From positions 1-30,048 of the forward strand of contig CAVGED010000099.1 of assembly GCA_963628035.1 (NCBI GenBank): a stretch of DNA of 30,048 nt, given 5' to 3'. A program made the position numbers and the translations under genes. The notes below the pieces were generated by a model. That model was not told the DNA's origin, did not search any database, and saw only the letters and a list, made by a program, of their open reading frames with translations. This DNA is from 14-2 sp963628035. Lineage in GTDB: Bacteria; Bacillota; Clostridia; Lachnospirales; Lachnospiraceae. This document shows, piece by piece, positions 12,444-20,199 of the stretch; position 1 is the stretch's first letter; each line of letters begins with the position of its first letter.

Positions 12444-14254
12444 TCCGTATAGTACTGTGCCTGCGCATTCCAGAGCTCGGCATATTTGCCGCCGCTTTCC
12501 GCCAGCAGTGCCTCATGGGTGCCGTGCTGGACAATAGCGCCTTCGTTGAACACAAGAATCTCATCGCAGAAGCGGCAGGACGCCAGTCTGTGACTGATGT
12601 AGATGGCGGTTTTGCCGCCGGAAATCTCATTGAACTTCCGATAGACCTCATATTCGGATACCGGGTCGAGTGCCGCCGTGGGCTCATCCAGCACGATGAA
12701 GGGTGCATTTTTGTACAGCGCTCTTGCAAGGGCAATCTTCTGTGCCTCGCCGCCGGAGATCTCTACGCCCTGCTTGTCAAAATCCTGATACAGACTCGTC
12801 TCCAGACCCTTCGGCATTTTGGAAAGCCGCTCTCCAAATCCGGCTTCCTTCAGGCAGGAAGCTGCCTGGGTGGGGTTGTACCCGGCACCTGCTGCCACAT
12901 TCTGTCCCAGGGAAAATGCAAACAGACGGAAATCCTGAAACACCACGGAAAAGATCGACATATATTCATCGTAGTTATACTTACGGATATCCACGTCGTT
13001 GAGCAGGATTACGCCCTCGGTGGGGTCATAAAGCCTGCACAGCAGCTTGATAAAGGTCGTTTTACCGCTTCCGTTCATGCCCACAACAGCCAGCTTTTCG
13101 CCGATTTTGAATTTCAGGTTCACATGGTGCAGGGCATAGACATCCGTGTTCGGATATTGGAAGGACACGTCGCGGAATTCGATGTAGTATTCGTTGTCAT
13201 CACGCTTTTCCACCGAAAGCGAACCCTGATACATGGGATTTGGAATATCAAAGTAGGAGAAGAAGCGTTTCGTATATTCGTGATTGATGAGCGAAGTCTG
13301 TACCGCGCCTACCATTCCCGAAATGGCGGCCAACAGCAGCATGATGCAGGACACATATTGTGCGATCGCTCCCACCGAAAGCCCGCCGCCAAGGGCAACG
13401 AAGATGAGCAGCAGATAAACGCCGAAGCGCAGTACATAGTTCATCATCGTGGAGATAAAGCTCAGTCCCGCACAGCGAAAACGCATGGTCTCTTCACAGT
13501 CGCACACATTGCCATATACGTCCTTGCCCACGAATTCGGCAAGCGGCTGCTCCATGGCATACAGGCGGATGCCTTTTCCGCTGGTGTAATGATCCAGATA
13601 CTGCATGAATTTTTCAAGCTGGGTGTTGAGCGGAACGGCGTCGGAGAGGTATGCTGTCTGCAGATTTGCAGATTTTCTTTTTACAAGTACCGTCAGCACA
13701 ACGTTCAGCCCCACGCCGCCGATAAGTGCAAGCTTTGCCCACCGCGGTATGGAAGCCAACATGAAAAACGACGCTGTCAGCGATATGGACGCAAGGATCT
13801 GTACCGCATACTGAATGACCGATTCCACACAGCCAATCAGAAAAAACAGGTTATATCCGGTCTGCGTTTCAGTTTTGATACGCTCCCGCAGCAGTGCAAC
13901 CTCGCGGTCTTCTATCGAGGAATAGGCAAGGCTCATTGCCTTCTCTGCGTGAAGCCAATCCAGGGCACCGTTGACTTCCTTAAATCCGATCTCCTTCTGC
14001 GCTTCCAGCCATGCCTTCACAAGGCTTCCCAGCGCTGTAATTCCTACTGTCAGGGACGCATAAAGCGCAAGCGTTCGGACATCCGAACCGGCGCTCAGCG
14101 CGTCAATCAGCTGCGCCGAGAAATAAACCGGCACAAAGGGGAGAATCGCCGTCACAACGCTACTCAGCACAAGACAGATCAGATGGCGATGGCTCAGCGC
14201 ATACAGGAGCTTCACCGAGCGACGACTGATCTGCAGATGTTCTTTCAGTTTCAT
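12440..14254 (-). CDS. ABC exporter half-transporter (permease-ATPase), second of a pair
   Basis: A 604-residue fused ABC exporter: six predicted membrane helices in residues about 20-330, then an ATPase domain. Walker A is GMNGSGKTT, the signature is ISGGEAQK (E where most have Q), Walker B is FIVLDEPTAALDP, and the H-loop is in ISHRLAS. No C39 peptidase domain is present, so it would not mature a double-glycine peptide itself. It overlaps the preceding ABC gene by four bases (ATGA), so the two probably form a heterodimer. It follows a LytTR/GHKL two-component system, a setting often linked to export of or resistance to peptides. The substrate is unknown and I see no precursor peptide gene nearby. 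Confidence 0.92.
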   Translation of the reverse strand: MKLKEHLQISRRSVKLLYALSHRHLICLVLSSVVTAILPFVPVYFSAQLIDALSAGSDVRTLALYASLTVGITALGSLVKAWLEAQKEIGFKEVNGALDWLHAEKAMSLAYSSIEDREVALLRERIKTETQTGYNLFFLIGCVESVIQYAVQILASISLTASFFMLASIPRWAKLALIGGVGLNVVLTVLVKRKSANLQTAYLSDAVPLNTQLEKFMQYLDHYTSGKGIRLYAMEQPLAEFVGKDVYGNVCDCEETMRFRCAGLSFISTMMNYVLRFGVYLLLIFVALGGGLSVGAIAQYVSCIMLLLAAISGMVGAVQTSLINHEYTKRFFSYFDIPNPMYQGSLSVEKRDDNEYYIEFRDVSFQYPNTDVYALHHVNLKFKIGEKLAVVGMNGSGKTTFIKLLCRLYDPTEGVILLNDVDIRKYNYDEYMSIFSVVFQDFRLFAFSLGQNVAAGAGYNPTQAASCLKEAGFGERLSKMPKGLETSLYQDFDKQGVEISGGEAQKIALARALYKNAPFIVLDEPTAALDPVSEYEVYRKFNEISGGKTAIYISHRLASCRFCDEILVFNEGAIVQHGTHEALLAESGGKYAELWNAQAQYYTE

Positions 14255-16092
14255 GCCTGCTCACCTCCTTTGTAGTCTTCCCGATACCAGCAGCTTTGAA
14301 TCTCATAGAGTTTTGCGTATTCGCCGCCGCATCCCATCAATTCCTCGTGGGTACCCTCCTCGGTAATCTCGCCGTCCTGCAAAAAGAGAATGCGGTCGCA
14401 GAACCGGGTGGATGCCAGTCGGTGCGAGATAAAGAGCGACGTTTTGCCCTCTGTCATATCGCGGTACTGTAGGTATATCTCGTTTTCTGCAATGGGATCA
14501 AGGGCGGCAGTCGGTTCGTCCAGCACCAGAATGGGCGCATTTTTATAAAGCGCTCGCGCCATCATCAGCTTCTGCGCTTCGCCGCCGGACAGCTCGATAC
14601 CGTCCTTATTCACTTGCTTGTCAAGGCAGGTGTCTATTCCATGCAACAGAGAATCCAGCCTTTTGCCAAGCCCCGCACGTCGCATACAATCCTCGGCACG
14701 GGATCTGTCAATCCGATCTCCAAAGTCACCCGCCACCGTCTCTGCCAGCGAGAAGAATGCGGTCTGCACGTCCTGAAAGACAGGTGAGAACAACCGATAA
14801 TAGTCGTCTCTTCGGAAATCCCCGACGGGCGCGCCGTCGATTCTTATTTCGCCTAAGGTCGGCGTATACAGTCCGCACAGGAGCTTCACCAGCGTCGTTT
14901 TACCCGCACCGTTCATGCCCACCAACGCCACGCGCTCGCCGGGGCGGATCGTGAGGGAGATGTCGTGAAGGGTATCCTGTTTTGCCCCATCGTAGCGGAA
15001 GGATATATGATCAAGGGTGATCTCCGGTGCGTGACCGAGATGATCTTCCGCGTGGGCCTTGCCGATTCCGTCGCCGTCCGGCAGATCAAGATATTCCCGA
15101 AAATCACTGACAACCAGGCTTGCTGCGTGCATTTCGTTCCATGCGGTCATGATATGGCCGACATATGTTGCAAAGCCGGAGATTGCCGCAAAATACAGTA
15201 CGAACTGATCCACGGTAATCTCGCCGCGCAGCGACATAACAATCAGCACGGCGTAAGCGGCGCCGTCGCGCAGAAGAATAATGCCAAGGTCGACAAGGCG
15301 GGTAAGGAATTGCCTGCCACTCAGCCGTTTCTGCCACGCAACGTTCTGATTGGACAGATCGCGGTAGATCTGCTTCAGCCACCCCGCCATGCCGTATACG
15401 CGAATATCCTTTGCGGCTGCAAAGTCGCCGGATCTATTGGCAACGTATTCTTGCCTGCGCACAATATCGGATCGTTCCGGCCGCGTACGGTATTCGTATC
15501 GGTTGTACGCCCGGACACAGAACCAGTTAATCGCCGGAGCTGCAGTCAGCAAGATAACCAGCCACGGGCTGACAAAGGAGATCACGGTGCCAAACAGCGC
15601 ATAACAGAGTACATTCTTCAACAGGTCCATACTCTGCTGCGGCATTTCCAGGATCTTTACTTTTCCGTTGTTCATCCACGTTGCCGCCTTGGCCCGACCC
15701 AAAAGATCGCGTGTTGACTTCTTTTCATATGTCTGATAGAAGCAGTGCATGGACTTCCGATGCAGGCGCACATACTGATCGAAACGATATCGGCTGAGAT
15801 ATGCCATCAATACCGTAGAAAATGTCTCCCGGAGGGCTGTGGCTGCAAGCATTGCGCCAAACAGGATACCCACCGTCAGCGCCGCATGGGAAAACGACTG
15901 CCCGGTTGTTACCTCAGACACTACCAGTGCCGGCAATTTGATCTCCGCCCACGCAAGGAACACAGCAAGCGGAACGCCTGCTGCCATCAGCCAGAAGGAC
16001 TTCGGCGTGCTGCGGAGCATTTCACGAAAGCTCCAAATCGCATTGCTCCATGCGGAACGATAAGGCTTTTTCTTTTCTGGTTTGTTTTTCAA
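14251..16092 (-). CDS. ABC exporter half-transporter (permease-ATPase), first of a pair
   Basis: A 613-residue fused permease and ATPase. The start is placed at a TTG at 16092 because AAAGGAG lies nine bases before it; the reading frame stays open further upstream through non-coding-looking sequence. Membrane helices occupy roughly residues 30-315. The ATPase domain has Walker A GMNGAGKTT, signature LSGGEAQK, Walker B ILVLDEPTAALDP and ISHRLAS. Both halves of the pair keep intact ATPase motifs, so neither site is degenerate by eye. Its stop codon overlaps the start of the second ABC gene. It lies 143 bases after the histidine kinase gene, from which it is separated by a strong terminator hairpin. 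Confidence 0.9.
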   Translation of the reverse strand: MKNKPEKKKPYRSAWSNAIWSFREMLRSTPKSFWLMAAGVPLAVFLAWAEIKLPALVVSEVTTGQSFSHAALTVGILFGAMLAATALRETFSTVLMAYLSRYRFDQYVRLHRKSMHCFYQTYEKKSTRDLLGRAKAATWMNNGKVKILEMPQQSMDLLKNVLCYALFGTVISFVSPWLVILLTAAPAINWFCVRAYNRYEYRTRPERSDIVRRQEYVANRSGDFAAAKDIRVYGMAGWLKQIYRDLSNQNVAWQKRLSGRQFLTRLVDLGIILLRDGAAYAVLIVMSLRGEITVDQFVLYFAAISGFATYVGHIMTAWNEMHAASLVVSDFREYLDLPDGDGIGKAHAEDHLGHAPEITLDHISFRYDGAKQDTLHDISLTIRPGERVALVGMNGAGKTTLVKLLCGLYTPTLGEIRIDGAPVGDFRRDDYYRLFSPVFQDVQTAFFSLAETVAGDFGDRIDRSRAEDCMRRAGLGKRLDSLLHGIDTCLDKQVNKDGIELSGGEAQKLMMARALYKNAPILVLDEPTAALDPIAENEIYLQYRDMTEGKTSLFISHRLASTRFCDRILFLQDGEITEEGTHEELMGCGGEYAKLYEIQSCWYREDYKGGEQA

Positions 16093-16185
16093 AACACATC
16101 GCTCCTTTCTGTCGGGAAACCCGAACCCCGCTACACCTGGGTAGCGGAAAGCTTCGCTTTCCTTCATGATAGCACGCTCCGCCTG

Positions 16186-16236
16186 AAAAAATGCAATTCG
16201 TGCACCAACTGCGTCTGTCGGTACACGAATTGCATT
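16186..16236 (-). terminator. terminator between the histidine kinase and ABC genes
   Basis: A perfect 13-base inverted repeat, AATGCAATTCGTG (16190-16202 on the plus strand) with CACGAATTGCATT (16224-16236), is followed on the minus strand by a run of T. It begins at the last base of the kinase stop codon. It should end most kinase transcripts, with some read-through into the ABC genes because no clear promoter follows. Confidence 0.85.
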
Positions 16237-16886
16237 TACTCTACGGCTGGCACCAGAAATTCTGAGGTAAAAGCCCCGTCTTCGCTGTTGTATTTGACCC
16301 ATCCGCCGTGCGATTCCAGAATTGCCTCAGCACGGTGCAGCCCGAAGCCGTGTGCACCGGACTTGCCCATTTGAAACAGGGAGCCGACCTTTACTTTCTT
16401 TCCTCCGGTGGAATTCAGCATATAAAAATACAGCATCTTGCCCTTCATGCGGATGGACAGGCGGATAAACTTCTCATCCCCGGCCTCACGGCAGGCCTCA
16501 ATGGCATTATCCAGAAGATTTCCGATGACGATACTTAACTCCAGATCGGTAAGCGTCAGGTGATCCGGGATATTTGCCTCCACCGTCACGGCGATCCCCT
16601 CTGCCTTTACCTGGGCGATCTTCGCAGAAAGAATGGCGTCCACAGTCACATTGCCTGTCTTAAGCAGCGTGTCCACACTTTGAAGGCTTTTATCAAGCTG
16701 TTCTATGTAGGTGATGGCGCGGTCAGTCTCTCCTGCTTCGAGCTGTCCCTTGAGCGCCTGCAAATGGTGGTGAAAATCATGCTTATAGCCGCGCATCTCA
16801 TTATGAATGCTGCGCACTTCGTCCAGATGGCGCTTTGCCTGCTTCTCCTGCATTTCCACCAGCTTCAAATAAGTTCGTTTCAGCAT
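16236..16886 (-). CDS. short GHKL sensor histidine kinase lacking a membrane sensor
   Basis: A 216-residue kinase of the AgrC/HPK10-like GHKL type. A charged coiled-coil N terminus (about 1-35) leads to the phospho-acceptor region GYKHDFHHHLQAL, then the ATPase domain with N box NLLDNAIEAC and the glycine motif HGFGLHRAE. Relatives normally begin with five to seven membrane helices; here none exist, and only nine bases separate it from the response regulator gene upstream, so they have not been missed. It must be cytoplasmic or depend on a partner, possibly the ABC pair, for sensing. GAGGTGA overlapping the regulator stop codon is its ribosome binding site. Confidence 0.88.
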   Translation of the reverse strand: MLKRTYLKLVEMQEKQAKRHLDEVRSIHNEMRGYKHDFHHHLQALKGQLEAGETDRAITYIEQLDKSLQSVDTLLKTGNVTVDAILSAKIAQVKAEGIAVTVEANIPDHLTLTDLELSIVIGNLLDNAIEACREAGDEKFIRLSIRMKGKMLYFYMLNSTGGKKVKVGSLFQMGKSGAHGFGLHRAEAILESHGGWVKYNSEDGAFTSEFLVPAVE

Positions 16887-16895
16887 CGCGTCACC

Positions 16896-17597
16896 TCAGT
16901 TTCTTGCAATAAACGCACGATTGATATTGTCATATTTTCCACGTGCAACGGGAATCTCTGCACCACCCTCCAGCGCGACCGATGTACGGCCGATGCGGAT
17001 CACCGCTTTCAAATTAACGAGATACGATCGGTGGACACGGAAGAAGTCCTCGCTGAGCCGTTGTTCAAATGTGGAAATATTTTCCTTGATTCGGTATTCC
17101 CCGGTTTTCGTGTGGATCACAATGTCATGCAGGAAAGATTCCACATACAGAATATCGGATTCATAGAGCTTCACCGTCCCGCCCTGGCAGGAGATCACCA
17201 CAAACGGCGGCTCCACCGCCAGCTTCTCAGCGGCGCGGGACAGAACTTCAAAGAGCTTTTCCCTGGACACGGGCTTGACGAGATAATGCAGCGCGTCCAC
17301 CTCATAGCCCTCGCCCACAAACTCAAAGTGCGAGGTGATAAACACAATCTCCGCCCGACTGCCGGAAGCTCTCAGCCGCTTGGCAAGTTCGATGCCGCTC
17401 ATGCCTTGCATTTCCACATCGAGAAGCAGAATATCAAACACACCGTCACCCTCGTAGGCAAACCAGAATGTTTCCGCACTCAGGTAGCAGTCAATTCTGC
17501 AGGATGCGCCGGTCTCTTTTTCCCATGCGGCAACGATGGCTTTCAAACGCTCCGCCTGCTCCGCTTCGTCATCACAAATGGCGACCCGATAGGTCAT
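16896..17597 (-). CDS. LytTR family response regulator
   Basis: A 233-residue response regulator. The receiver domain (about 1-120) has the acidic pair CDDE, the phosphorylated Asp in ILLLDVEM and the Lys in YLVKPVS. The LytTR DNA-binding domain (about 135-230) has ILYVESFLHDIVIHT, ISTFEQRL and FFRVHRSYLVNL. The start at 17597 (MTYRVAICDDE) is chosen over an ATG six bases earlier because GGAGG is then nine rather than three bases away. This is the AgrA/VirR type that binds paired direct repeats. It is the first gene of the regulator-kinase-ABC cluster and probably controls the exporter genes. Confidence 0.93.
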   Translation of the reverse strand: MTYRVAICDDEAEQAERLKAIVAAWEKETGASCRIDCYLSAETFWFAYEGDGVFDILLLDVEMQGMSGIELAKRLRASGSRAEIVFITSHFEFVGEGYEVDALHYLVKPVSREKLFEVLSRAAEKLAVEPPFVVISCQGGTVKLYESDILYVESFLHDIVIHTKTGEYRIKENISTFEQRLSEDFFRVHRSYLVNLKAVIRIGRTSVALEGGAEIPVARGKYDNINRAFIARN

Positions 17598-17648
17598 GTT
17601 CATGCACCTCCAAATATTGTCTATGCGATACCTCTCCAAGTAGGAACT

Positions 17649-17659
17649 ATTATAACACG
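17649..17659 (-). promoter_or_regulatory. extended -10 promoter of the response regulator gene
   Basis: TATAAT (17649-17654) on the minus strand is preceded by TG with one base between, giving an extended -10. The base block 17 positions upstream is a poor -35 box, which fits a promoter that needs an activator. Confidence 0.55.
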
Positions 17660-17732
17660 ACTATACAGCTTTTTCTACCGTCAAATCTGCGGTCTTCGAC
17701 ACTTGCTTTACGATGTACCGCAATATGTTTTT

Positions 17733-17746
17733 CGAACATATTTTCG
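17733..17746 (+). promoter_or_regulatory. LexA-type SOS box 1
   Basis: CGAACATATTTTCG matches 13 of 14 positions of the Gram-positive SOS box CGAACRNRYGTTCG. It lies just upstream of the -35 box of the radical-SAM gene promoter. Confidence 0.6.
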
Positions 17747-17753
17747 ATTTCTC

Positions 17754-17782
17754 TTGCTTTTCGGAGCCTCCTGTGGTATAGT
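17754..17782 (+). promoter_or_regulatory. sigma-A promoter of the radical-SAM repair operon
   Basis: TTGCTT (17754-17759) and TATAGT (17777-17782) are separated by 17 bases, and a TG stands one base before the -10 box. Transcription should start at about 17789, exactly where SOS box 2 begins. Confidence 0.75.
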
Positions 17783-17789
17783 TGTTTTT

Positions 17790-17803
17790 AGAACACATGT
17801 TCG
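17790..17803 (+). promoter_or_regulatory. LexA-type SOS box 2
   Basis: AGAACACATGTTCG matches 13 of 14 positions of CGAACRNRYGTTCG, with the core GAAC-N4-GTTC intact. It covers the predicted transcription start, so bound LexA would block the promoter. Confidence 0.75.
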
Positions 17804-17832
17804 TATTTTGACAATATACGGTGGTGACTACT

Positions 17833-19299
17833 ATGCAGATTACACAGAACATAACCTTGATGGAGAAACTGAATATTCTATCCGATGCTGCCAAGTATGA
17901 CGTGGCCTGCACCTCCAGCGGAGTTGACCGCGGGGGCGATGGGAAGCACATGGGGAACTGCCTGGCTCCCGGTATCTGCCATACCTTTTCCGCAGACGGA
18001 CGCTGTATCTCATTACTGAAGATCCTTTATACCAATGAGTGCATCTTCAACTGCTCTTATTGCCTGAACAACTGCGGCAATGATGTCCGGCGTGCCTCCT
18101 TCACCCCGGATGAGATCTGCACCCTTACCATGGAATTCTACCGCAGGAATTATATTGAAGGACTTTTCTTAAGCTCCGGTATCATGATCAGCCCCAATTA
18201 CACCATGGATCTGATCTACCAGACATTGTTTCAGCTTCGGTACGTCCATCACTTCCATGGATATATCCATGTGAAGGCTATTCCCGGCGCGGATCCTGTC
18301 CTGCTGGAGAAGACCGGATTTCTGGCAGACCGGATGAGCATCAACCTGGAGCTTCCCACAGCAGACAGCTTACGAAAGCTTGCACCCTGCAAGTCCAGGA
18401 ATACCATCTTAAAGCCTATGCGTCAGATACAGAACGGAATTCATGCCAGCCGACAGGAGCTGATGGAGATTCGAAACAGCCTGGCGCGGCGCAGCAGCCG
18501 GAATATGCGATCTGCAAATGCCCTAACACTTTCGGACAATGGTTTTCCGGAAGATTCAACCTTTCTGAATCAACAGGCTCCCCGATTCAATCCGGACAAT
18601 AGTTTCTCAGAAGATCTGGCCTTTCAATCCAGTCAGAATCTCCGCTTCGTCCCGGCAGGCCAGAGCACCCAGATGATCATCGGAGCTACACCGGAGAACG
18701 ACTTTCAGATCATGTCCGTAGCGGAAGGATTATACAAGAACTTTGATTTGAAGCGCGTCTTCTTTTCCGCTTTTGTGAACGTAACACAGGATTCCGATCT
18801 GCCTACGCTTCCCGGCGGGCCGCCTCTGCTGCGTGAGCACCGGCTCTATCAGGCGGATTGGCTCCTGCGCTATTATCATTTCCAGGTATCGGAACTACTG
18901 TCGGAAGATCGGCCCAACTTCAACATCTTCCTGGATCCCAAGTGTGACTGGGCGCTGCGCCACCTGGAATACTTTCCGGTGGAGATCAACCGGGCCGACT
19001 ACAATTCCCTGCTGCGGGTTCCCGGTATCGGCTATAAATCCGCCAGCCGCATTGTGAAGGCCAGGCGACGGTCTGTTTTGACCTTTGATGATCTCAAGAA
19101 GATCGGCGTTGTACTGAAAAGAGCACTGTACTTTATCACCTGCAGCGGACGCATGATGTACAATACGAAGCTGGAGGAGGATTATATCTGCCGGAACCTC
19201 ATGGGCGATAAGACCCAGATTCCCAGGGAGATCCGGGAGAGCGGTTATCGGCAGTTAAGTCTTTTCGACGCAACAGTTCAGCCATCGTCAGTGTTATAA
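17833..19299 (+). CDS. radical-SAM putative DNA modification/repair protein (TIGR03916 type)
   Basis: A 488-residue radical SAM protein. The cluster-binding CxxxCxxC is in ECIFNCSYC, close to the N terminus, after DAAKYDVACTSSGVDR, which is typical of TIGR03916. The C-terminal third has RFVPAGQSTQMIIGATPEND and a helix-hairpin-helix DNA-binding motif, LLRVPGIGYKSASRIVKARR. The start at 17833 uses GGTGG as ribosome binding site; a GTG at 17821 is less likely. An extra segment of about 60 residues with two diverged 20-residue repeats interrupts the protein before the RFVPAG block. The last eight residues and stop codon come from an inserted palindromic element. Two SOS boxes precede it, and its partner gene follows. 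Confidence 0.88.
   Translation: MQITQNITLMEKLNILSDAAKYDVACTSSGVDRGGDGKHMGNCLAPGICHTFSADGRCISLLKILYTNECIFNCSYCLNNCGNDVRRASFTPDEICTLTMEFYRRNYIEGLFLSSGIMISPNYTMDLIYQTLFQLRYVHHFHGYIHVKAIPGADPVLLEKTGFLADRMSINLELPTADSLRKLAPCKSRNTILKPMRQIQNGIHASRQELMEIRNSLARRSSRNMRSANALTLSDNGFPEDSTFLNQQAPRFNPDNSFSEDLAFQSSQNLRFVPAGQSTQMIIGATPENDFQIMSVAEGLYKNFDLKRVFFSAFVNVTQDSDLPTLPGGPPLLREHRLYQADWLLRYYHFQVSELLSEDRPNFNIFLDPKCDWALRHLEYFPVEINRADYNSLLRVPGIGYKSASRIVKARRRSVLTFDDLKKIGVVLKRALYFITCSGRMMYNTKLEEDYICRNLMGDKTQIPREIRESGYRQLSLFDATVQPSSVL
18532..18651 (+). repeat. 60-bp in-frame duplication inside the radical-SAM gene
   Basis: Two 60-base units starting near 18532 and 18592 encode DNGFPEDSTFLNQQAPRF and DNSFSEDLAFQSSQNLRF. 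About half of the residues are identical, so the duplication is old or has diverged quickly. Confidence 0.65.
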
Positions 19300-19352
19300 A
19301 CGAGTCATGCTCGCATGAACGAGTACATAACACTGGCGCAGGCTGAACTGTT
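19272..19352. repeat. large palindromic element A
   Basis: The outer arms AACAGTTCAGCC (19272-19283) and GGCTGAACTGTT (19341-19352) are perfectly complementary. A second stem CAGTGTTAT (19289-19297) with ATAACACTG (19327-19335) and a central TCATGC/GCATGA lie inside. It shares outer arms and centre with element B at 24645-24808. It occupies the gap between the two repair genes and supplies the stop codon of the first. Confidence 0.85.
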
Positions 19353-19383
19353 ACAGTATTCATCATCTATAAGGAGCTTTCAC

Positions 19384-20181
19384 ATGCATATTTTCATCTG
19401 TGAGAACAGCATCGACGGCATTTTCTCCGGTATTTACCGGGCTTATGCAAGTCAATACGGACACAACAACATCCGGCTTACCACCCAGGATTCTCTGGAT
19501 ACCTATGAATTATTCTGCGAATATGAGGAAATTTCTGTAGATATGGAGAATAGTCATAAGGTTGCAGACACACTGCGCACAAGGCTGGGGCAGGAAACAT
19601 ATTCGGATCTCTGTCACGCCATCAGCGCCTATGAAGCTCCAAGAGATCGGAAGAGAAACATCAACAAAGCGGATGCTGTTTACAAGACGGTGGTGCTGGC
19701 CCTTGCCATGAAGGATGGTTCGCGGATTCTGGAGCAGCTTGGGAATCCATATGTCAACCGGGTATTCCAGCTATGGCGCAGTGCCAGCAATGAAGCCCAT
19801 CATCTGTTGGGCTTTCTGCGCTTCAGCGAATTGGAGCATGGAATCCTTTTCTCCCGGATCCATCCCAAGAATAATATACTTCCCATTCTTGCGGAACACT
19901 TTACCGATCGGCTTCCTATGGAGAACTTCATCATCTATGACGAGACGCACAAAACCGCTGCCTTACATAAGTGCGGCAGCGGCTACATCCTTGCGGATGT
20001 TCCCAACGCAGATGAGGATTTCATGAACCGTTTCTCCGAGAAGGAGATGGAATTCCGGCAGCTATGGGTGGAATTCGTTCATACCATCGCCATCGAGGCC
20101 AGGCTGAATCCCAAGCTTCAGAGCCAGAATATTCCCAAGCGGTTCTGGAAGGACACGGTCGAGCTGAAGAAGCTTCTATGA
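19384..20181 (+). CDS. TIGR03915 family putative DNA repair protein
   Basis: A 265-residue protein beginning MHIFICENSIDGIFSGIYRAY, the usual start of TIGR03915, with a central SASNEAHHLLGFLRFSELEHGILFSRI and IYDETHKTAALHK. This family (with a DUF4130 domain) is nearly always encoded beside the TIGR03916 radical-SAM protein and is thought to act with it on DNA; the reaction has not been defined as far as I know. The start at 19384 is supported by AAGGAG six to seven bases upstream. An in-frame ATG at 19315 lies inside palindromic element A and would add unrelated residues. The pair should be read from the SOS-type promoter at 17754-17782. It converges on rsmA with only 18 bases between. Confidence 0.87.
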   Translation: MHIFICENSIDGIFSGIYRAYASQYGHNNIRLTTQDSLDTYELFCEYEEISVDMENSHKVADTLRTRLGQETYSDLCHAISAYEAPRDRKRNINKADAVYKTVVLALAMKDGSRILEQLGNPYVNRVFQLWRSASNEAHHLLGFLRFSELEHGILFSRIHPKNNILPILAEHFTDRLPMENFIIYDETHKTAALHKCGSGYILADVPNADEDFMNRFSEKEMEFRQLWVEFVHTIAIEARLNPKLQSQNIPKRFWKDTVELKKLL

Positions 20182-20199
20182 ATCCCCCCGTTTGTTTTT

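Noticed and set aside
12515..14275. A 586-codon open frame on the plus strand
   Set aside because: It lies exactly opposite the second ABC transporter gene, has no ribosome binding site, and its product has no recognisable domain; it is the antisense shadow of a GC-rich gene.
16141..16180. A third copy of the palindrome flanking spoIID
   Set aside because: GGAAAGCTTCGCTTTCC and ATGATAGCA are only loosely similar to the two copies, and the match could be chance.
17471..17639. Longer N terminus for the response regulator, starting at 17639
   Set aside because: The extra 14 residues come from the leader; GGAGG is correctly spaced only for the ATG at 17597, which begins the receiver domain.
16560..17900. 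A 446-codon open frame on the plus strand
   Set aside because: It runs opposite the kinase and regulator genes and across their promoter. The minus-strand genes have clear domains.
19315..19383. Earlier start for the TIGR03915 gene at 19315
   Set aside because: The added residues are encoded by palindromic element A, have no ribosome binding site, and the family starts at MHIFICENS.
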